Shown here one piece after another: positions 1 through 14,230 of a stretch of 64,000 nucleotides of DNA (positions are counted from its first letter, which is position 1; each line of letters opens with the position of its first letter). The DNA comes from Monosporascus cannonballus. Its lineage: Eukaryota; Ascomycota; Sordariomycetes; Xylariales. The notes under the pieces are model-generated. The model saw only the letters and a program-made list of their open reading frames with translations, searched no databases and had not been told where the DNA came from. Where the stretch lies: NCBI GenBank assembly GCA_004154925.1, contig QJNS01000170.1, positions 1 to 64,000 on the forward strand, in the 5' to 3' direction. Both the position numbers and the translations under genes were made by a program.

Positions 1-88
<88 letters not shown>
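1..88. repeat. (ATT)n microsatellite
   Basis: An almost pure run of ATT trinucleotides opens the window and ends where the sequence becomes irregular AT-rich DNA. It starts at base 1, so its true length is unknown. No gene overlaps it. Confidence 0.95.
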
Positions 89-89
<1 letters not shown>

Positions 90-1400
90 GTATTTTTATT
101 TAAATTTATTAATAATAATTATAGTAAATATTTTTTTAAAGTTTAACGCGTTACAGTTATTTACGTTTACGTAACGTACGTAATATATACAAACGTTACT
201 ACTGCCGCCGTTATCGCTATTACTGCCGTTATTACCGTAAACGCCGCGGCCGACGCCAAACGCGAATAAAACTTTTTTATTTTACTTATGCTTACGCTTA
301 TTGCCGTATTTATAATTTTTATAACGCTCGTTCGCCCGTCTCGTTAGCGCCTTATGCGTGAAATACGCCGTGCCGAACTTTATTTCGGTTACTTACTTTT
401 GCGTTTGCCGGCCGTTTAGACGATACGTATTACGATGCCGCCGTAAGTAATCGTTATTAACGTTACGTTTCCGGGCATATTTACGTACCGATATATATAT
501 ATTTTTATTTTTTTAATTTTTTTCCTTTATTAATTATTAATTATAATTTTATTATTACTCGCGTTACAGTAATACGTTTTATAAAAATATTCGAAAATAC
601 CGTTTCTTACCGTATATATATATTTTATTACTTTTATTTTTATATTTTAACAAAAATATTAATCAAGATTATAAAAAGTAAATCGTTTTCGTACGGTTAT
701 TCGTATATTTTTCGAAAAATAAGAAAAAAAAAATAAAAAGCTACGGGTATGTTTACCGATATTATAATGTTTGCCGATAATACGATTGCCGTATGCGCGT
801 AAGTACTGGTCTTAATGAGGTAGATTTTCGATTTATTTCTGCCGTAAATATAATTATAATAATAATAATAATAATTTCCTTAGCTTTTTCTAAAAAATTA
901 AAAAGATTTATTTTAAGAATTTTGGCCTTAATATAATATTACGTATTTTATTTATTTTTACGTTTTTTCGATTATATTTACCGTAAGTTTTATAAATTAA
1001 AAAATAATTTAAAATATTTGAATTACTATTTAAAATTGTTTTTTCGTTAATCCGTTAATAAATATTTGAATTATAAATAAATAAGTTACGTTAAACGATT
1101 TACGGATATATTTTTAATATAACTATATATTTTATATATTAATGTAATCTAATTAAATATTGATTCTTTTGTTTTCTTTTATTACGAATTTAATCGTTTA
1201 TTAATTATCGCAAAAACTTTCTTAGGTTTAATCTAACATTAACTTTAAATCCTAAAATAACCGTTTAAAAGTTATAAGTTTTGTAATTATATACTTTAAT
1301 ACAAATAATTTAACTTTTATTATAAAAATTATTATCATTATTTAACGAATTATTTTTATATAATTAATTTTTGAAAAAAAGTTATTATATAACCTTAGAA
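89..1400. other. AT-rich RIP-degraded DNA, no gene seen
   Basis: Very AT-rich, with dense stops in all frames. Bases 160-450 keep many GCCG and CG dinucleotides while CA and TG are rare, so the sequence has been through RIP-type mutation with CpG spared. I could not tie this stretch to a named element; it may hold the decayed 3' end of the minus-strand copia element that follows. Confidence 0.6.
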
Positions 1401-4400
1401 ATTTTATTACGTTTTGAGATTATTAATAAACGATACGTTTTTTGTAATTAATAATGTTCGGGTTTCCGTATTTTCACCCTTATATATAATAGCTAAAAAA
1501 ATACATATAGTAAAAATAACGGATTATTTCATGAGCCGTTTTAATATACTTATCAAATGGATTAATGAGGAATTTTAATAATACGGAAATTACGTAAGTT
1601 ATATTTGGACGGATTATTATTATTATATACAAAATGAAATTTACGTACTTTTAATAATTTTTAATTTATTCCTTGAATATTATTCGGGTATTAGGGATAA
1701 ATTTTTTAATTTTTTAAAAAAAATTAACGGTGCGTAAATGTCTTTTGTAAGCTCAAAATGAATAATAATTTTCTTAATATAAGAATCATAAGTTAGAATT
1801 TTCTTTCTTTTATTTATCTCGGATTATTCGAATACTTAAAAATCAGTTCGTTTCGCCTTAATTTTTAATTTTATATATTCCCTTTAATTTCGAAACTAAT
1901 TTATCGGCTTAATGTTAATTTTTCCGATAATAGAAAAATAATAAATTATTAATAAAAAATATGAAAACGAACGTATGTTACTTATTATAAAACAGGTATA
2001 GTTTTTTCGAAAATGCGATATACTTTAGTGTTTGTAAGGTAAAAAAAAATTCCCGATATTATAATAAAGATAAATCCTTAAATCTATATAACATTCGTTT
2101 ATGTTTTACGTATATTCCGTTTTTCTTATAGCTATTAAGAAAAACGTAAGTTATTTTAATTTATCTTTTGCGAAAAACGTTTAAAAATTTGTCTCGATAT
2201 TAAATTAATAAATTTTACAGTTTAATTTAGCAGCTATAATTATGGCTATTTTAAAAGATTTAGCTGCGAACGTAATAATATAAATGCTAATAAACGAATT
2301 GATTTCCTAGAGATCCCCGCATATATAAATATGTAATTTGCAGCATTTAAACCAGCTATTTTTTTTACCGAATTTATATATAAAAACTTATTTTAAAGGA
2401 ATTAATTTGGATTTAGCTTATATAATCAGTATTTTCTTTCCATATTTCGCATTTCGTAAGCGCCTTAATTTCTTTTTTAGTATCTTTTTTAAAGGTTTGC
2501 CTTAAAAGGTATTTCTCGAATTTTTTTTAAAGCTTAGGCGGCTTAATTAGCTAATTCCTATAGATTTTAGATTTACCAGGTACTGCGTCTAATTTTTAAG
2601 ATTTTGTTGCAATATTCTTATTGCGATTATTATATAGAAGATATAAAACTTTTATATCTTTGTTTTATTACGTACTGTAATATCGAGAATAAATAATTAA
2701 TTTCCTTTTAATTTTAATTTAAAGTTAAACATATTTTGTTATTTCCGTAAATTACGACAATATTTACCGAATAAGCGCCGCCGTTATTAATATTATTAGG
2801 ATTTTTTCGTTTCTATAATCTTTTACTTTTGTTAATAGGTATTTGTAATTATTTTCTCTTATTTTCCTCAGATATGGAAATACGGGAGGCAAAGTTTTTC
2901 TAATTATCGGAACTTTCTTTACTTATTGAAGTCCCGAGCCTAACTTTAGATATATACGAATAGGCTACTTTACCTATGGTTTCCGTTAAATATATTTTCT
3001 AGGAAGTTTTTTCTATATTATTTTCCTTACGATAAACCTATAGATATTTTGCTGGTTTTACATTTTTAGTAAGTAGCTAAATTTCGGCTTTAGGAAATAG
3101 TTAAGTTTTGTTTTTTAAGCACTTTTTGGATCTTATTTTCCAGATTAAAAATATTTTTAAGAGTTAAAAGTTTACGATTAATTCTAGCTTTGCTCGTAAA
3201 TTTCTTTACCCCCAATTTTTAACCTCCCGGTTAGTTATCCGTCAAACATTTAAATTCGAGATTAAAGCTTTTTGCATTTTTGAAAATATTATTATTAATA
3301 TATAAGTTATTTTACGCGTTAAGTATTTCGAAGATTAAATCTTTTTTTTCAGATAGGCTTTTACAAATATAAAGATTTTATGCAAATTTTCAGCTTATAA
3401 CTAAGACGAATATTTCTTTTTTTTAGCTAATAAAAATATCTTTATCGAACGTAATATTACGCGTAATAATAACCTTATAGAATTCGAGTATTTATATTCG
3501 GTAAATATTAGAAATTCGGTATTTTACTAAATATTCGATATAAGTTTTTGGTTTAATTCTTTATATTTATCTATTTAACTTTGTTTTTCGTTTTTTTATT
3601 AACGGATACGCTTATGCGTCGTATGCAAAAACTTTAAATTAATTGAGCTTAAGATTTATAATAATTACGTAATTATAATAAGGCTATATTAACAGAAATA
3701 TATCTTAAATTAGCGAACGAATACTTTATTAAGTTAAAATTAATCGTAAAAATAATTCGGGTTTATATTATATAACTACGTTATTATTTTTATTATATCA
3801 AATTAAAACGGTTTTAAAAAATTTACTTCTAGTTGTATTTTAAAAATTTTATTAATTAATTTTGGCTTATGCGTTCGTTCCCTGTTATAAGTTTTTTAAT
3901 ATATAAGGTCGGAAATTTAAGTTTAATTTTTTAATATACTATATTTAACAAGTTTTATAACCATTTATTACGATTATTCTAATACCGTTATCTTATTGAA
4001 TCTTACAAATAAAAAACGTATATTATTTATATATTTAATATTCGAAATCCTTAATAGCCCCAAACCTTATTTTTTATATACAATTAATAATTAAAAAAAT
4101 ATAAGGTTTCTTATTATGTTTATTTTTAATTATGACAAATTATTTAAAAATATTATAATTCGCAGAATAATCAAAACAATCCTACGTAATACGCTAAAAG
4201 GGTTTAAAGGTTCGGCTTTTTAGTAAACGCCTTAAAATTACTTAAAAAACGTACGTACAAACATAAACCTTATATTTTCGATACGTTATTCTTTTTATAA
4301 TAATATTTCTAACGTTTTTAATAAACGATTTTAACGCTACAAATCTTAAGTACTCTAACTTTAAGTATTAAAAATTCTTTAATTTTAAAAAGGGGGTAAA

Positions 4401-6513
4401 TAATCTGTCGATTATTTCTATAACTTGTTTTCTAATTTTTTATTAATTATTAACTATATTAAAATTCTAGCTAAATTTTGCGAAATTATTAATAAAATAT
4501 TTAAATAAAAGGAAAATAACTGATATTCGAAAAGAACTGAGATATTTAATTATTAGAATTTCGCAAAAATAATATTTTCCTTAATTATTGTATTTTGAGA
4601 AAATAATCCAAATTGCAATATCAGATTTTACCTTTACGAAATAAAACTTTTAAAGCAACATTAACGTAAAGCTTTTCATTATTATTATATCTTTAAATAT
4701 AAAATTATATTTTAACTTATTAAAACCTTTATATAATATTTTCAAGTTATTTTTTTCTTTATATTATTAATCGAAAACGAAAATATACCTGTTTTTATTA
4801 TATGTTCCGTAATATTAAATATAAAGATACCGGAAATAAATAAGTTTCTAAAGTTTACTAAATATCTAGCCTTATAATTATTAATTAAGGTAAATTAAGA
4901 TAGAAACTATAAACCAAAATAAATAACAATATAAATCTTTAAAACTGGTTTAAAAAGATTAGAAGTACGGAAATAAATAAACGCCGTAATAATATTACCA
5001 AATTATATAATAAAAATAAATGTTAATCATTTTATAATATTCTGAGTAACTCTTTTTTTACTTAAGGAACTCTATAAAATATTTACGGAACTTTTTTTAC
5101 TAATTATACTTAAATTGTTCATAAATCTCCTTAATATTTTTTTTAACTTAAATATCGGAATTTTCGAATATTTATTTCTGTATTCGCAAAATACAAATTA
5201 ATATATTCGTTAAATTTCTATAACTAAGTTTTATTTAACGTAATTAAGCAAAAATATTTATTTCTTTTTTGAAATATATTTAACAAAATAAAAATTATGT
5301 TAAATTATGATAATATCTTTTTCAAATTAGGATTGTAATAACTCAATAATAAAAATTCCGAGTTTTTTGATTTCGGCCTTTAATTGGTTTTTATGGCGTA
5401 TAGCTGAAAACTAATTCTTGATTTTTTTAAAATTTATTATAGGCTTATTAAAAAACTATCCTTAATAAAATTAATTAATTTACGTTACCTTTAATCTGGT
5501 ACGAAATATCTTTTTTTACGGCATTTAAAAAATCTTTTGCCGTAAACGTTCCTTTAATGTTTTAAAAACTATATACTTTTACTTTAATATAAATAACGTA
5601 TTAAATTTAATGATATTAATTATGTTTTATATAGTCCATTTTAATTAGGTGCAAGATTTTACGGTAATTTTCGTATATTGTCGAAATAATACTTAGCAGA
5701 AAACAGGCGAATTAATCTTTTAATTCCCTAAGCAAATCTTATACCGTAAATTTTCTTTGAACGATTAAAGCAACTTGTACGTTTTTAAAAATTTGGGTTT
5801 TTATTATTATATGAATTTGTATCTAAATATTAAAATATCGGATATTAATTTTCAAAACTTTCCGTTATTTTTTGCATATAATTTCCGTAAAATATTTAAT
5901 ATTTTTATCGTATTTGTTTTCGAAATTATTAAGAAATACTTTTTTAAATTCTTTTATAAAAATTTAACGTTAAATAATATTAACATAAAAGTTTTTCTAA
6001 AGAGTTAATACATTTATTTATTACTTTTCGCTTTGGCGTTAATTTTTATAATATATTTCTTAATCGAAAAAACTTTTCGAAAACTTATAAAATAATTTAT
6101 ATCAAATATAGTAAATTTTATAAGATAATATATACCGTATAAAATAATATTAAATTATAAGGAAAAAATTATTTCACATAATTAAAATACTTTTTAAAAA
6201 ATACGATCTTCAAAATAAGTTTATCAGATATATTAATAAATAATATAATATTTCAAATTAATCAATAAAAAATTATAATTAATTTAATTATAATTATTTT
6301 ACATAATTAAAGTACCGAGCTTATAATTGTTATAATTAGGTTAATTACGAAAAGAATTATATAAAATATGGGAAATAATAGTTATCTAACTAGAATTAAG
6401 CTTTAAGGAACATTAGCTAAGAAACTCTCTATATACTATGGGAGCGTCGGAATAAAGTTCTTCCGGGTACTATAAAGCTTGATAACTAATACAGATATCC
6501 CTATTCTATAACA
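1400..6513 (-). mobile_element. RIP-degraded Ty1/copia retrotransposon (minus strand)
   Basis: Read on the minus strand, two copia landmarks lie in the right order. Near 3425-3462 is the post-integrase reading with R-N-I-T-F-D-K-D, matching the common fungal copia T-R-D-V-x-F-D-E-D motif. Near 2190-2262 is a reverse transcriptase block with A-A-K-L-N, then Q-F-N-I-E-T, matching the copia Q-x-D-V-x-T-A-F motif. Every frame is broken by stops, many of them TAA/TAG. The 186-bp LTR at 6328-6513 sits where the 5' LTR of a minus-strand element should be. I could not find the matching 3' LTR, so the left border is a guess. Clearly dead. Confidence 0.65.
6328..6513 (-). repeat. RIPed copia LTR (probable 5' LTR of the minus-strand element)
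   Basis: This aligns over its whole length with the undamaged solo LTR at 28725-28912. The two differ mainly by G-to-A and C-to-T changes here (for example TGTGGG to TATGGG, GACTAG to AACTAG). The shared CTCTCTATATACT block holds a TATA-like core. Ends are TG...CA. The neighbouring copia body on the minus strand makes this its likely 5' LTR. Confidence 0.75.
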
Positions 6514-8106
6514 GAACTAACATTCAATAGTTCTTAAATTTTAAACGGTACTCTGAATTTACCTCAGCTAGCTCAGGCCTTCCTGGCTCGTTTTCCCAAT
6601 TTTTTCAAAGTTACTCAAGTACTGCTCTATAACGCTAAATATTAACCAATCAAATCCCAAATCCCTGTAACGAATTAACAAGATCTAAGTTATAATTACG
6701 TAAAAACGGCTTTGTTTAGTATATTTGTTTTTTCAAAAAAATAAAAATTCGTAATAATTTAATAACAAAACTTTTTTTATAAATATATATATATATATAC
6801 CGTTATTTTTGCCATAACTTATTATTAATATTATTTTGATTTTAATCAAAACTTATTTGCTATTTTTAAACCGTAACGTATATAACTGTTATAACCCGAG
6901 CTTATCGCGTTATTATTTTCTCTTTTAAAATATGATAAATTTAAATTTTCGTAATTTTACCGGGGTACGCTCTTAGAATAAAATATATGTACGCGTACCT
7001 TAAATTTCTGGCATTAATATAAAGAAATTAATATAACGTTTAAAGGTTTTATTCGTAATTAGGTTTTTTATAACGATTTAAGCCGAATTATTAATTCGAT
7101 TATTTAAATTAATCGATTAATTAACGTTTTAAAAAAACAAATACGCGAAAAATTATTAATATGAGAAAATTAATATAACTTTTTAATTACGGTTTATTAA
7201 GACCTTATTATACGTAAATACCATAATATATTATACGGGAAACTTATAACTTTCGCAAAAAAACCTAAATTTCGTTATTCGTTAAAGAAATATTATTCGA
7301 AATTAAAATAATTCATATTACGTTAAGCGAAAATTAATATTTTATAAAAACGTTGATTTTTAATTAATTTAAATTTTTGAATTAAATAATTATATATTTT
7401 AGGAAAAAGTGGTAAATATATAATACAATACGAAAAACGAAACGGTTTTAAATAATAATAATCCGGATATTTCTATATATTTTGTTCTATAATTTTAATT
7501 ATTGTAATTCAAATAATTTCCAAAATTAATAGTAATTATCTGGTTTATTTATTAAGCAGGTTTTTATTATTTTTAGGTGTATTACGAAATAATATCGATA
7601 TATTAAGAAAATTAAATATTTGTAAAAATTGTTATACGTTAATTAAAAATGTAATTTAATAAATCGAAAAAGTTAAAATAACCGTATTAATTCCTTTATA
7701 ATTATATAATTTTAATTAAAATAAGTTACGTTTTATAATTAGATATAATAAGGCAATATTATATTTTAACAAAATAATTTTAATATTTAAAATTCTATTC
7801 GTAATATAACGTTTTAATATAATATTATTATGCGGAATAATATTATTGCTTTTATCTACTATTATAACCATATCTCTAAAGAAATTAAAATAATTTATAT
7901 TCCGGTTTAATTAATATTATAAAATAAAATAATTTTACAAAACATTATAATAATATCTAATACCGCTTAATATTTCTTGTTAAGTCGTAATTAATATTAT
8001 CCGGATATTATTCTTTATTTTTATTAATATACTTTATAAATATAACAAATAAAAATTTCTTATTTTTTCTAAATTAAAACGTATTCCGTATAATAAATAC
8101 CGTTTC
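6514..8106. other. AT-rich DNA, no assigned element
   Basis: Bases 6540-6680 are less AT-rich than the surroundings (CCTCAGCTAGCTCAGGCC region) and may be a fragment of an unassigned LTR or leader. From 6,700 on the DNA is RIP-like, with frequent CG and few CA/TG. No coding motif was recognised. Confidence 0.5.
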
Positions 8107-8111
8107 ATTTC

Positions 8112-8519
8112 TGTTACAACCTAACAAGCTCCGGTCTCAAGAAACGATCAGACAGGGAGCACACGGGCTACCTCCCGGGTTACGTGATGGTGATTACTAC
8201 CAAGCCAGTGATTATTAGTAATTAAAGGTAATTCCAAGCGATCGTAATTACCACCAACGGCGTAATCACGAATAATTAAACCAAGACAAAAATAAATATA
8301 TACGCTTATTATTTCTATAATTTAAATAGCTTTAATTTGCAATATTTATTAATATTAATCGTTTATAATATAATATCGTTATTTAAGGCATTTTTAATAT
8401 TACGAAACGTAATACGTTACTATATGTATTATTTAAATTCTCATAATATTTCTACTAACATAAACTCATCGACTTAAGATTTAATAATTGGTTAAATCGT
8501 TAAATCGTTATACGTTACA
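8112..8519 (+). repeat. 5' LTR of gypsy family A copy 1
   Basis: Starts TGTTAC and ends near GTTACA. It matches 14996-15370, 55044-55429 and, inverted, 48981-49358 through blocks such as AAGCTCCGGTCTC, TAATATCGTTA and TTAATAATTGGTTAAA. The first 170 bases remain fairly GC-rich; the rest is RIPed. About 24 of the extra bases relative to the 3' LTR are one internal AT-rich insertion near 8340-8370. Confidence 0.88.
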
Positions 8520-9239
8520 TATTCTTATTTAATAATACTGTCAAACTATAAGCAATATTTAATATTATCAAAATATCGACCAACGTTTAGAAAACCCTTA
8601 TTTAGCAATTTCAGGCTCGAATTCGGGAACTGGAAAAAAAAATCTGACAAATTAGGGTTACGTTACTTGCCTGACCTTTTTTTGCGTGCATAAAACCTAA
8701 GAAGCCGGAACCTTACGATAAAAAAAGTAACCTTTAAACCTTTTTAATTTAGATACGAATTTATTTTCGTTTCTTAAATCTTAATAATTTAACGGATTAA
8801 ATTCTAATAATAGGAATATACTTAATAAAAAATGCAGTTAATTAATTTAAACTTATTATAAGAAATTTTCTGGAAATAAAAAAGCTGGATAAAAAAAATT
8901 TTATTAAAAAAAATTTTCACTTTATATTAGTTTCGAAAATAAAGTACGCGATAACTTCGGTAATCCGGATGAAAAACGATTTACGGCTTAATAATTTTTG
9001 CAATTCCGATAAAAAAAATCCGCGTTTAAGTACGCCGTAACTTTTAAAAGTTTCGCGGTTAAGGCCGGATAAAGAAATAACGAAATTAACGCCTTTATCG
9101 ATATGTTTTATAAAAGGTTAAAAAATAATATAAAAAACGAAATTATTCGAATTAAACGACCAATTACCCTGGACCGGTATATTGCAAAAATAATTAAGAT
9201 TAACAATCGACAGTTTAAAAGACGATAGGAAAAAAAAAG

Positions 9240-12200
9240 AATAATATGCCTTACGTTCAGGATATAACAAATCCAACCAGGGGAAGAAATAAAATGCACC
9301 CCTTATTTCTTACGGAATGGCGCCAGGACCTATGGATCTCGGCGTTACTTACAGATAAAATGGGAACCAGATTAAATGCTTTAATTATAGCAAAATGGGA
9401 CATAAAGCCTATAAATATAGGAAGCTCAAGAAGTTATAACAAAATAACTGGACCCCTATATCGGAAAAATAATCCAGAAATAATTAAGGAAATAACAATA
9501 AGGCCATTAACATAATTTAAACCAAGTACATATCAGGCTTACGGCAAAAAATCCAATAAAGACTATTATAATAAGAAATTCGACGAAAAATGCAAAAAAA
9601 TTAAAAAGCTAACTTAATAAGTATCGTAAACATAATAAGAAACATTACGAAAATAGTTACGTAAATATTAAAACTAAATAAAAAACAATCTGTCCTGGAA
9701 CCCTTAATTAATATAACAAAATATATATTATATATTGGTAACGACGAAAATATCCCGATTACGAAAAATAAAAACAATATATTTATAAACGAATTACCCT
9801 TATATATTATAAGGGATTCGATTTTCCTAATCGTATCGGAAATAACAAAAACGATAAATAATAATATCGACATTTTCGAACTATAATTCCAGAAAATATC
9901 CAGCAACTGGCTAAGGCAAAAAGCTAATCCGAAAAAAAATAATGCCCGTAAAAAAACCCTTTTTGTTATTATAGATAATGTAATTATTAAACGGAAAAAC
10001 AATTAATTTAGCGTACGGTTAAAAAGCATTATTAAACAATTATTACGGACCTTTATTTTTAATTCATATTTATTATAGATCCCTAGGAAAAAAAATTATT
10101 AAGGAAAAAATACGTTACTTTATAAGAGATTTTTGGAACGATAATTAAGATAACGCATAATGGGATATAATTGCAAACATAAAAAAACAATTTATTTGAT
10201 AAGGTAAAAAATTGCAAAAAAACTAAAAACAATTAATACGGCTCGAAGGAATAATATGCCGGCAATTATCGACAGATATAATAATTTAATATGTTAAACG
10301 AAAAAATACAGAAAAAGTTCGATAAATTCGAACAGGAATTAAAAGAAAAAGGTTACTTATAAAAAAGCCGCAAAATAACAAAACCTAGAAAAATTAAAAG
10401 GAATTCTTTAAAAAGGTTTTAAATGCGATAATAGAAAACGTTAATGACCTTATTACTTTAGATATATAAATCGGAACGTATTGGTATACCGTAATAGTAA
10501 ATTACGGAGTTCTGGGCAGAAATTATATTATACCGAATATGGTTAATAAATTTAGATTGTTATGAAGATATAAGTTAAAATCTTATATAGCGACAAATAC
10601 CGAAAATTAGAAATTCGTTTACGACAACAGAAAAATCATATACGAAATTGATTACTTCGAGATTTTTATTTAAGGACGATATTAAATAATTAATTTCAAT
10701 ATCGTTTTATTCGGGAATTACGATATAATGTTAGAATTACTATGGATACGCTAGTACGGAATTTTGATTAACGGAGGAATTAGTTAAATAAAATTTATTT
10801 TACTTTTTATTAAAAATAAAAAAAAGAGAAATTAAGATCTTAATATTCGATTAATAATGACGACGAATATAGGCATAAAAATACGACAGAAACTTTACTA
10901 TTTAAAGGAATAAAATATAAGAAAAAAAACCGATATTAACGAAAAATACGACGTATCGTTATTATTATCAGAACGAAATTAAAATAATTAAATAACGACC
11001 TAAAAAAATAATAGCCTTAAAAATCAGAACATTTGATTAATATATTACTGCAATATTATAAATACGAATAACTTTTTAAAAAACAGTTTAATATAAAATT
11101 ACCAGAACATAACGAACAAAATTATAAAATAATCCTTAAAAAAGGATTTGCGATAAAGTTTTATCCTATTTATAACCTTAGCAGAAACGAATTACGTATT
11201 TTTAAAGAATACCTGGAAGATCGGTTACAGAAAAAATAAATTCGACTTTCGAAATTACCAGGAAGATATCTAATATTTTTCGTACTTAAAAAAACGGAAA
11301 ATTGCAACTTATAATTAATTATCGATAATTAAACGATATTATTATTAAAAATTGAATATTATTACCCCTAATTACGGAAATAAAAGACCGAGTTTATGAA
11401 GTTAAATAATTTATAGCATTCGATTTTAGAAATAGATATAACCTTATTAAAATTAAAAAAAATACAAATGGAAAATAACCTTTAGGACGAAATACGAAGT
11501 ATTTAAATATTTGGTTACATTAATGGAACTTACGAACGTATTAGCAACCTTTCAGTAAATATTTAATTACGTATTACGAAAATACTTCGATATTTTCGTT
11601 ATTTGCTATTTCGACGACATTCTTATTTTCTTAAAAACGGAAAAAACATACGTAAAATACGTTTATAAAGTTCTCTAAGATTTACAAAACGCAAGGTTAT
11701 TTATTAACGCAAAAAGAAATTAATTCCATATACAGGAAATAGAATATCTGGGACGTATTATTATCTCAGAATATATTAGGATAAACCCTAAAAAAATCGC
11801 TGCAGTTACAAAATGGCAAACGCTAATAATGGTTAAGGAGGTATAAGCATTTTTTGGATTTGCCAATTACTACAAGAAATTTATTCGAAACTTTAACAAA
11901 TTAATTATATTTTTAATGAATTTTACGAAAAAGAAAATTTAAATAAATGTTAAATATAGAAAAAGCATTTCGGACTATTAAAGATACGATTACCAGCAAG
12001 CTAATACTGATTATATACGATTTAAACCGCTTTATTAAGCTAAAAACCGATACTTCAGATTACGCGTTAAACGTAGTAATCGGATAATAAAATAATTAAA
12101 ACAAACTGTATCTTATTGCATTTTTTTCGTACAAATTGAAAAGAGCCAAGTTTAATTATAGCATTTCAGATAAAGAATTTATGGCTATTATTATGGCATT

Positions 12201-13700
12201 TCGAAAGTTTAGGCACTTCTTAAAGGAAAACTTGTACCAGGTTAAGGTTTATACGGATTATTAAAATTTTACCCGATTTACCACGACCAGGAAACTTACA
12301 GAATAATAATTAAAATACGTAAAAAAATTGGCGAACTTCGATTTCGTTATTATTTATAAAAAGGGCTTAAAAAATAACAAAGCAGATATTTTAAGTAAGC
12401 AACTAAATCTTAAGAAAAAATTGGTTAAAGTTAGCCATATAATTTTTAATACCATTATAAAAAAATATTTACGCTCACGATAAATTGCGATAATTCGCGC
12501 AATACGTTATGATATATATCCGAAAATCTAATAATATAATAACGGCTTCCCAAAAAACAAAAAAATAAATAAAATATAAGTTTTAAAGGAATACTAAAAG
12601 GATTTAATACGAGAAATATACGGACATTAATTATACGGATATTCAAGGATCCATAAGACCTTAAAATAACTTTAACGAACATATTCCTTTCTTAAAATAA
12701 AATTAACAGTACAGAAACTTATACGGCAATACAATATTTAAGCCAAAACAAAGGTTCGACAATATATATTATACGGAGAATTATAGCTATTACTAATCGT
12801 AAAGCGACTATGGTATTTAATTATATTCGACTTTATTACTAAACTTCCTATGCCAGAAAATTTAATTACGGAAATACATTACTATAGCATTTTCGTAATC
12901 GTCGATCGATTTACGAAATTTTCCTATTTCCTATTATATCATAAGGATACAAATACCGAATAATTAATGTACATTTTTTTAAACACATTTTTAACATATA
13001 CGGATTATTAATAAACATTATATTAAATAAAGGATTAAAATTTGCATTTAAGTTTTGGCAAAGCCTTATAGTATAAATCGGCTTAAATCACAAATTATTT
13101 AACGTATTTAAACCTTAAACAAATAAATAAATAAACCAAATAAACCAAATATTAAAAATCTATTTACAATATTATATTAACTATAAGCAAAATAATTAGG
13201 TTAAAAAACTACTAATCGCATAAATAATCTATAACATTAATTATTACAAAAATATTAAAATAATATTTATAAATATAAACTTTAATTTTATTTTAAAAAT
13301 TTAGAAAAAAGTACGGAATAACGGTTTAATTAATATTAAAATAATCATTACGTTAAAATAATTACGATAACTATATTAAAAAAATAAAGACAGAATTAGA
13401 ATTCGTACGAAATTAAATAAGTAAGTATTATAACCAGAAAAAATTAAAAAAATTTAATTTTCGAACAAAGGGAAATGGTTTTCCTCGCTACCAAAAACAT
13501 TTAAATAAAACGACCTAGCAAAAAACTTGATTTCAAATATATCGGTCCATACAAAATCGCCAAAAAAAATCTTAGAAAATAATTATTAATTAAAACTTTT
13601 ATCAAAAATCAAATTTCATCCAATTTTCTATATTTTTTTATTTAAATTAACCGCAAATACAATTAAGATATATACGGCACAAAACAATATAGAAATAAAA
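9240..13700 (+). pseudogene. Ty3/gypsy gag-pol remnant
   Basis: The gag CCHC knuckle is readable at 9377-9418 as C-F-N-Y-S-K-M-G-H-K-A-Y-K-Y: the first Cys and the His are kept, and the second and fourth ligands have changed from Cys (TGT) to Tyr (TAT), a G-to-A change as RIP makes. Reverse transcriptase Y-F-D-D-I-L-I-F is intact at 11607-11630, followed by the thumb/RNase H entry G-F-A-N-Y-Y-K-K-F-I (11856-11888). Further readings resembling RNase H and integrase follow but are full of stops. No function is expected. Confidence 0.85.
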
Positions 13701-13773
13701 GATAAATAGGTATACGAAATGAAAAGAATTATCGATATACGAAAATAAAACGGATTTACCTAATATTTAATTA

Positions 13774-14230
13774 CACTAGGGGACCAAATGGATCCGTGCA
13801 CTGGCCTATTTCCCACCAAAACATATCATTTTCAATTTATTATAACTAATTACAGAAATAAAACAAAAATAACGAGCTAATATTTATACGTTAATCAGTG
13901 CGTAAATTGTGTATTTTTAATATCAGTTACGATTTTAGATACGTTGTTTACGGATAGAAACTGAGGTATTTTATGATAGTAAAATATTTCATAGTAAAGA
14001 TTCTCAATTGTGTATAATAAAATTTATACTACATTAAAGTGGTCGCAATTTCCGCATTTATTATAAAAATTATGAGATTATTTCAAATATAGCTATATTT
14101 ATGAAAGTGTTAAGTACATATTATTTCTATTTAATTTTAATTAATTTGTTTGTTTTGTTATAATCGGTGTATAAAGTGTATGTTTTGGTGAGAAATAGGT
14201 GGGCGCATGGATCCATTTGACCGCTTAGTG
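13774..14230. mobile_element. MITE-like inverted-repeat element nested in the gypsy copy
   Basis: The 457-bp insert has terminal inverted repeats of at least 52 bp that match at 42 of 52 positions; both start with CACTA and share CAAATGGATCC and CACCAAAACATA. A TA dinucleotide flanks each side (13772-13773 and 14231-14232). The second gypsy copy near 54,307 has the same surrounding sequence without the insert and with a single TA, so it is a natural empty site. There is no coding capacity. TA duplication points to Tc1/mariner-type mobilisation; the CACTA start alone does not make it a CACTA element, which would give a 3-bp duplication. It is less damaged than the element around it. Confidence 0.87.

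Noticed and set aside
1..88. Telomere repeat at the window start
   Set aside because: The unit is ATT, not the fungal TTAGGG-type repeat.
13774..14230. CACTA-superfamily transposon
   Set aside because: The termini begin CACTA, but the empty-site comparison shows a 2-bp TA duplication, not the 3-bp duplication of that superfamily.
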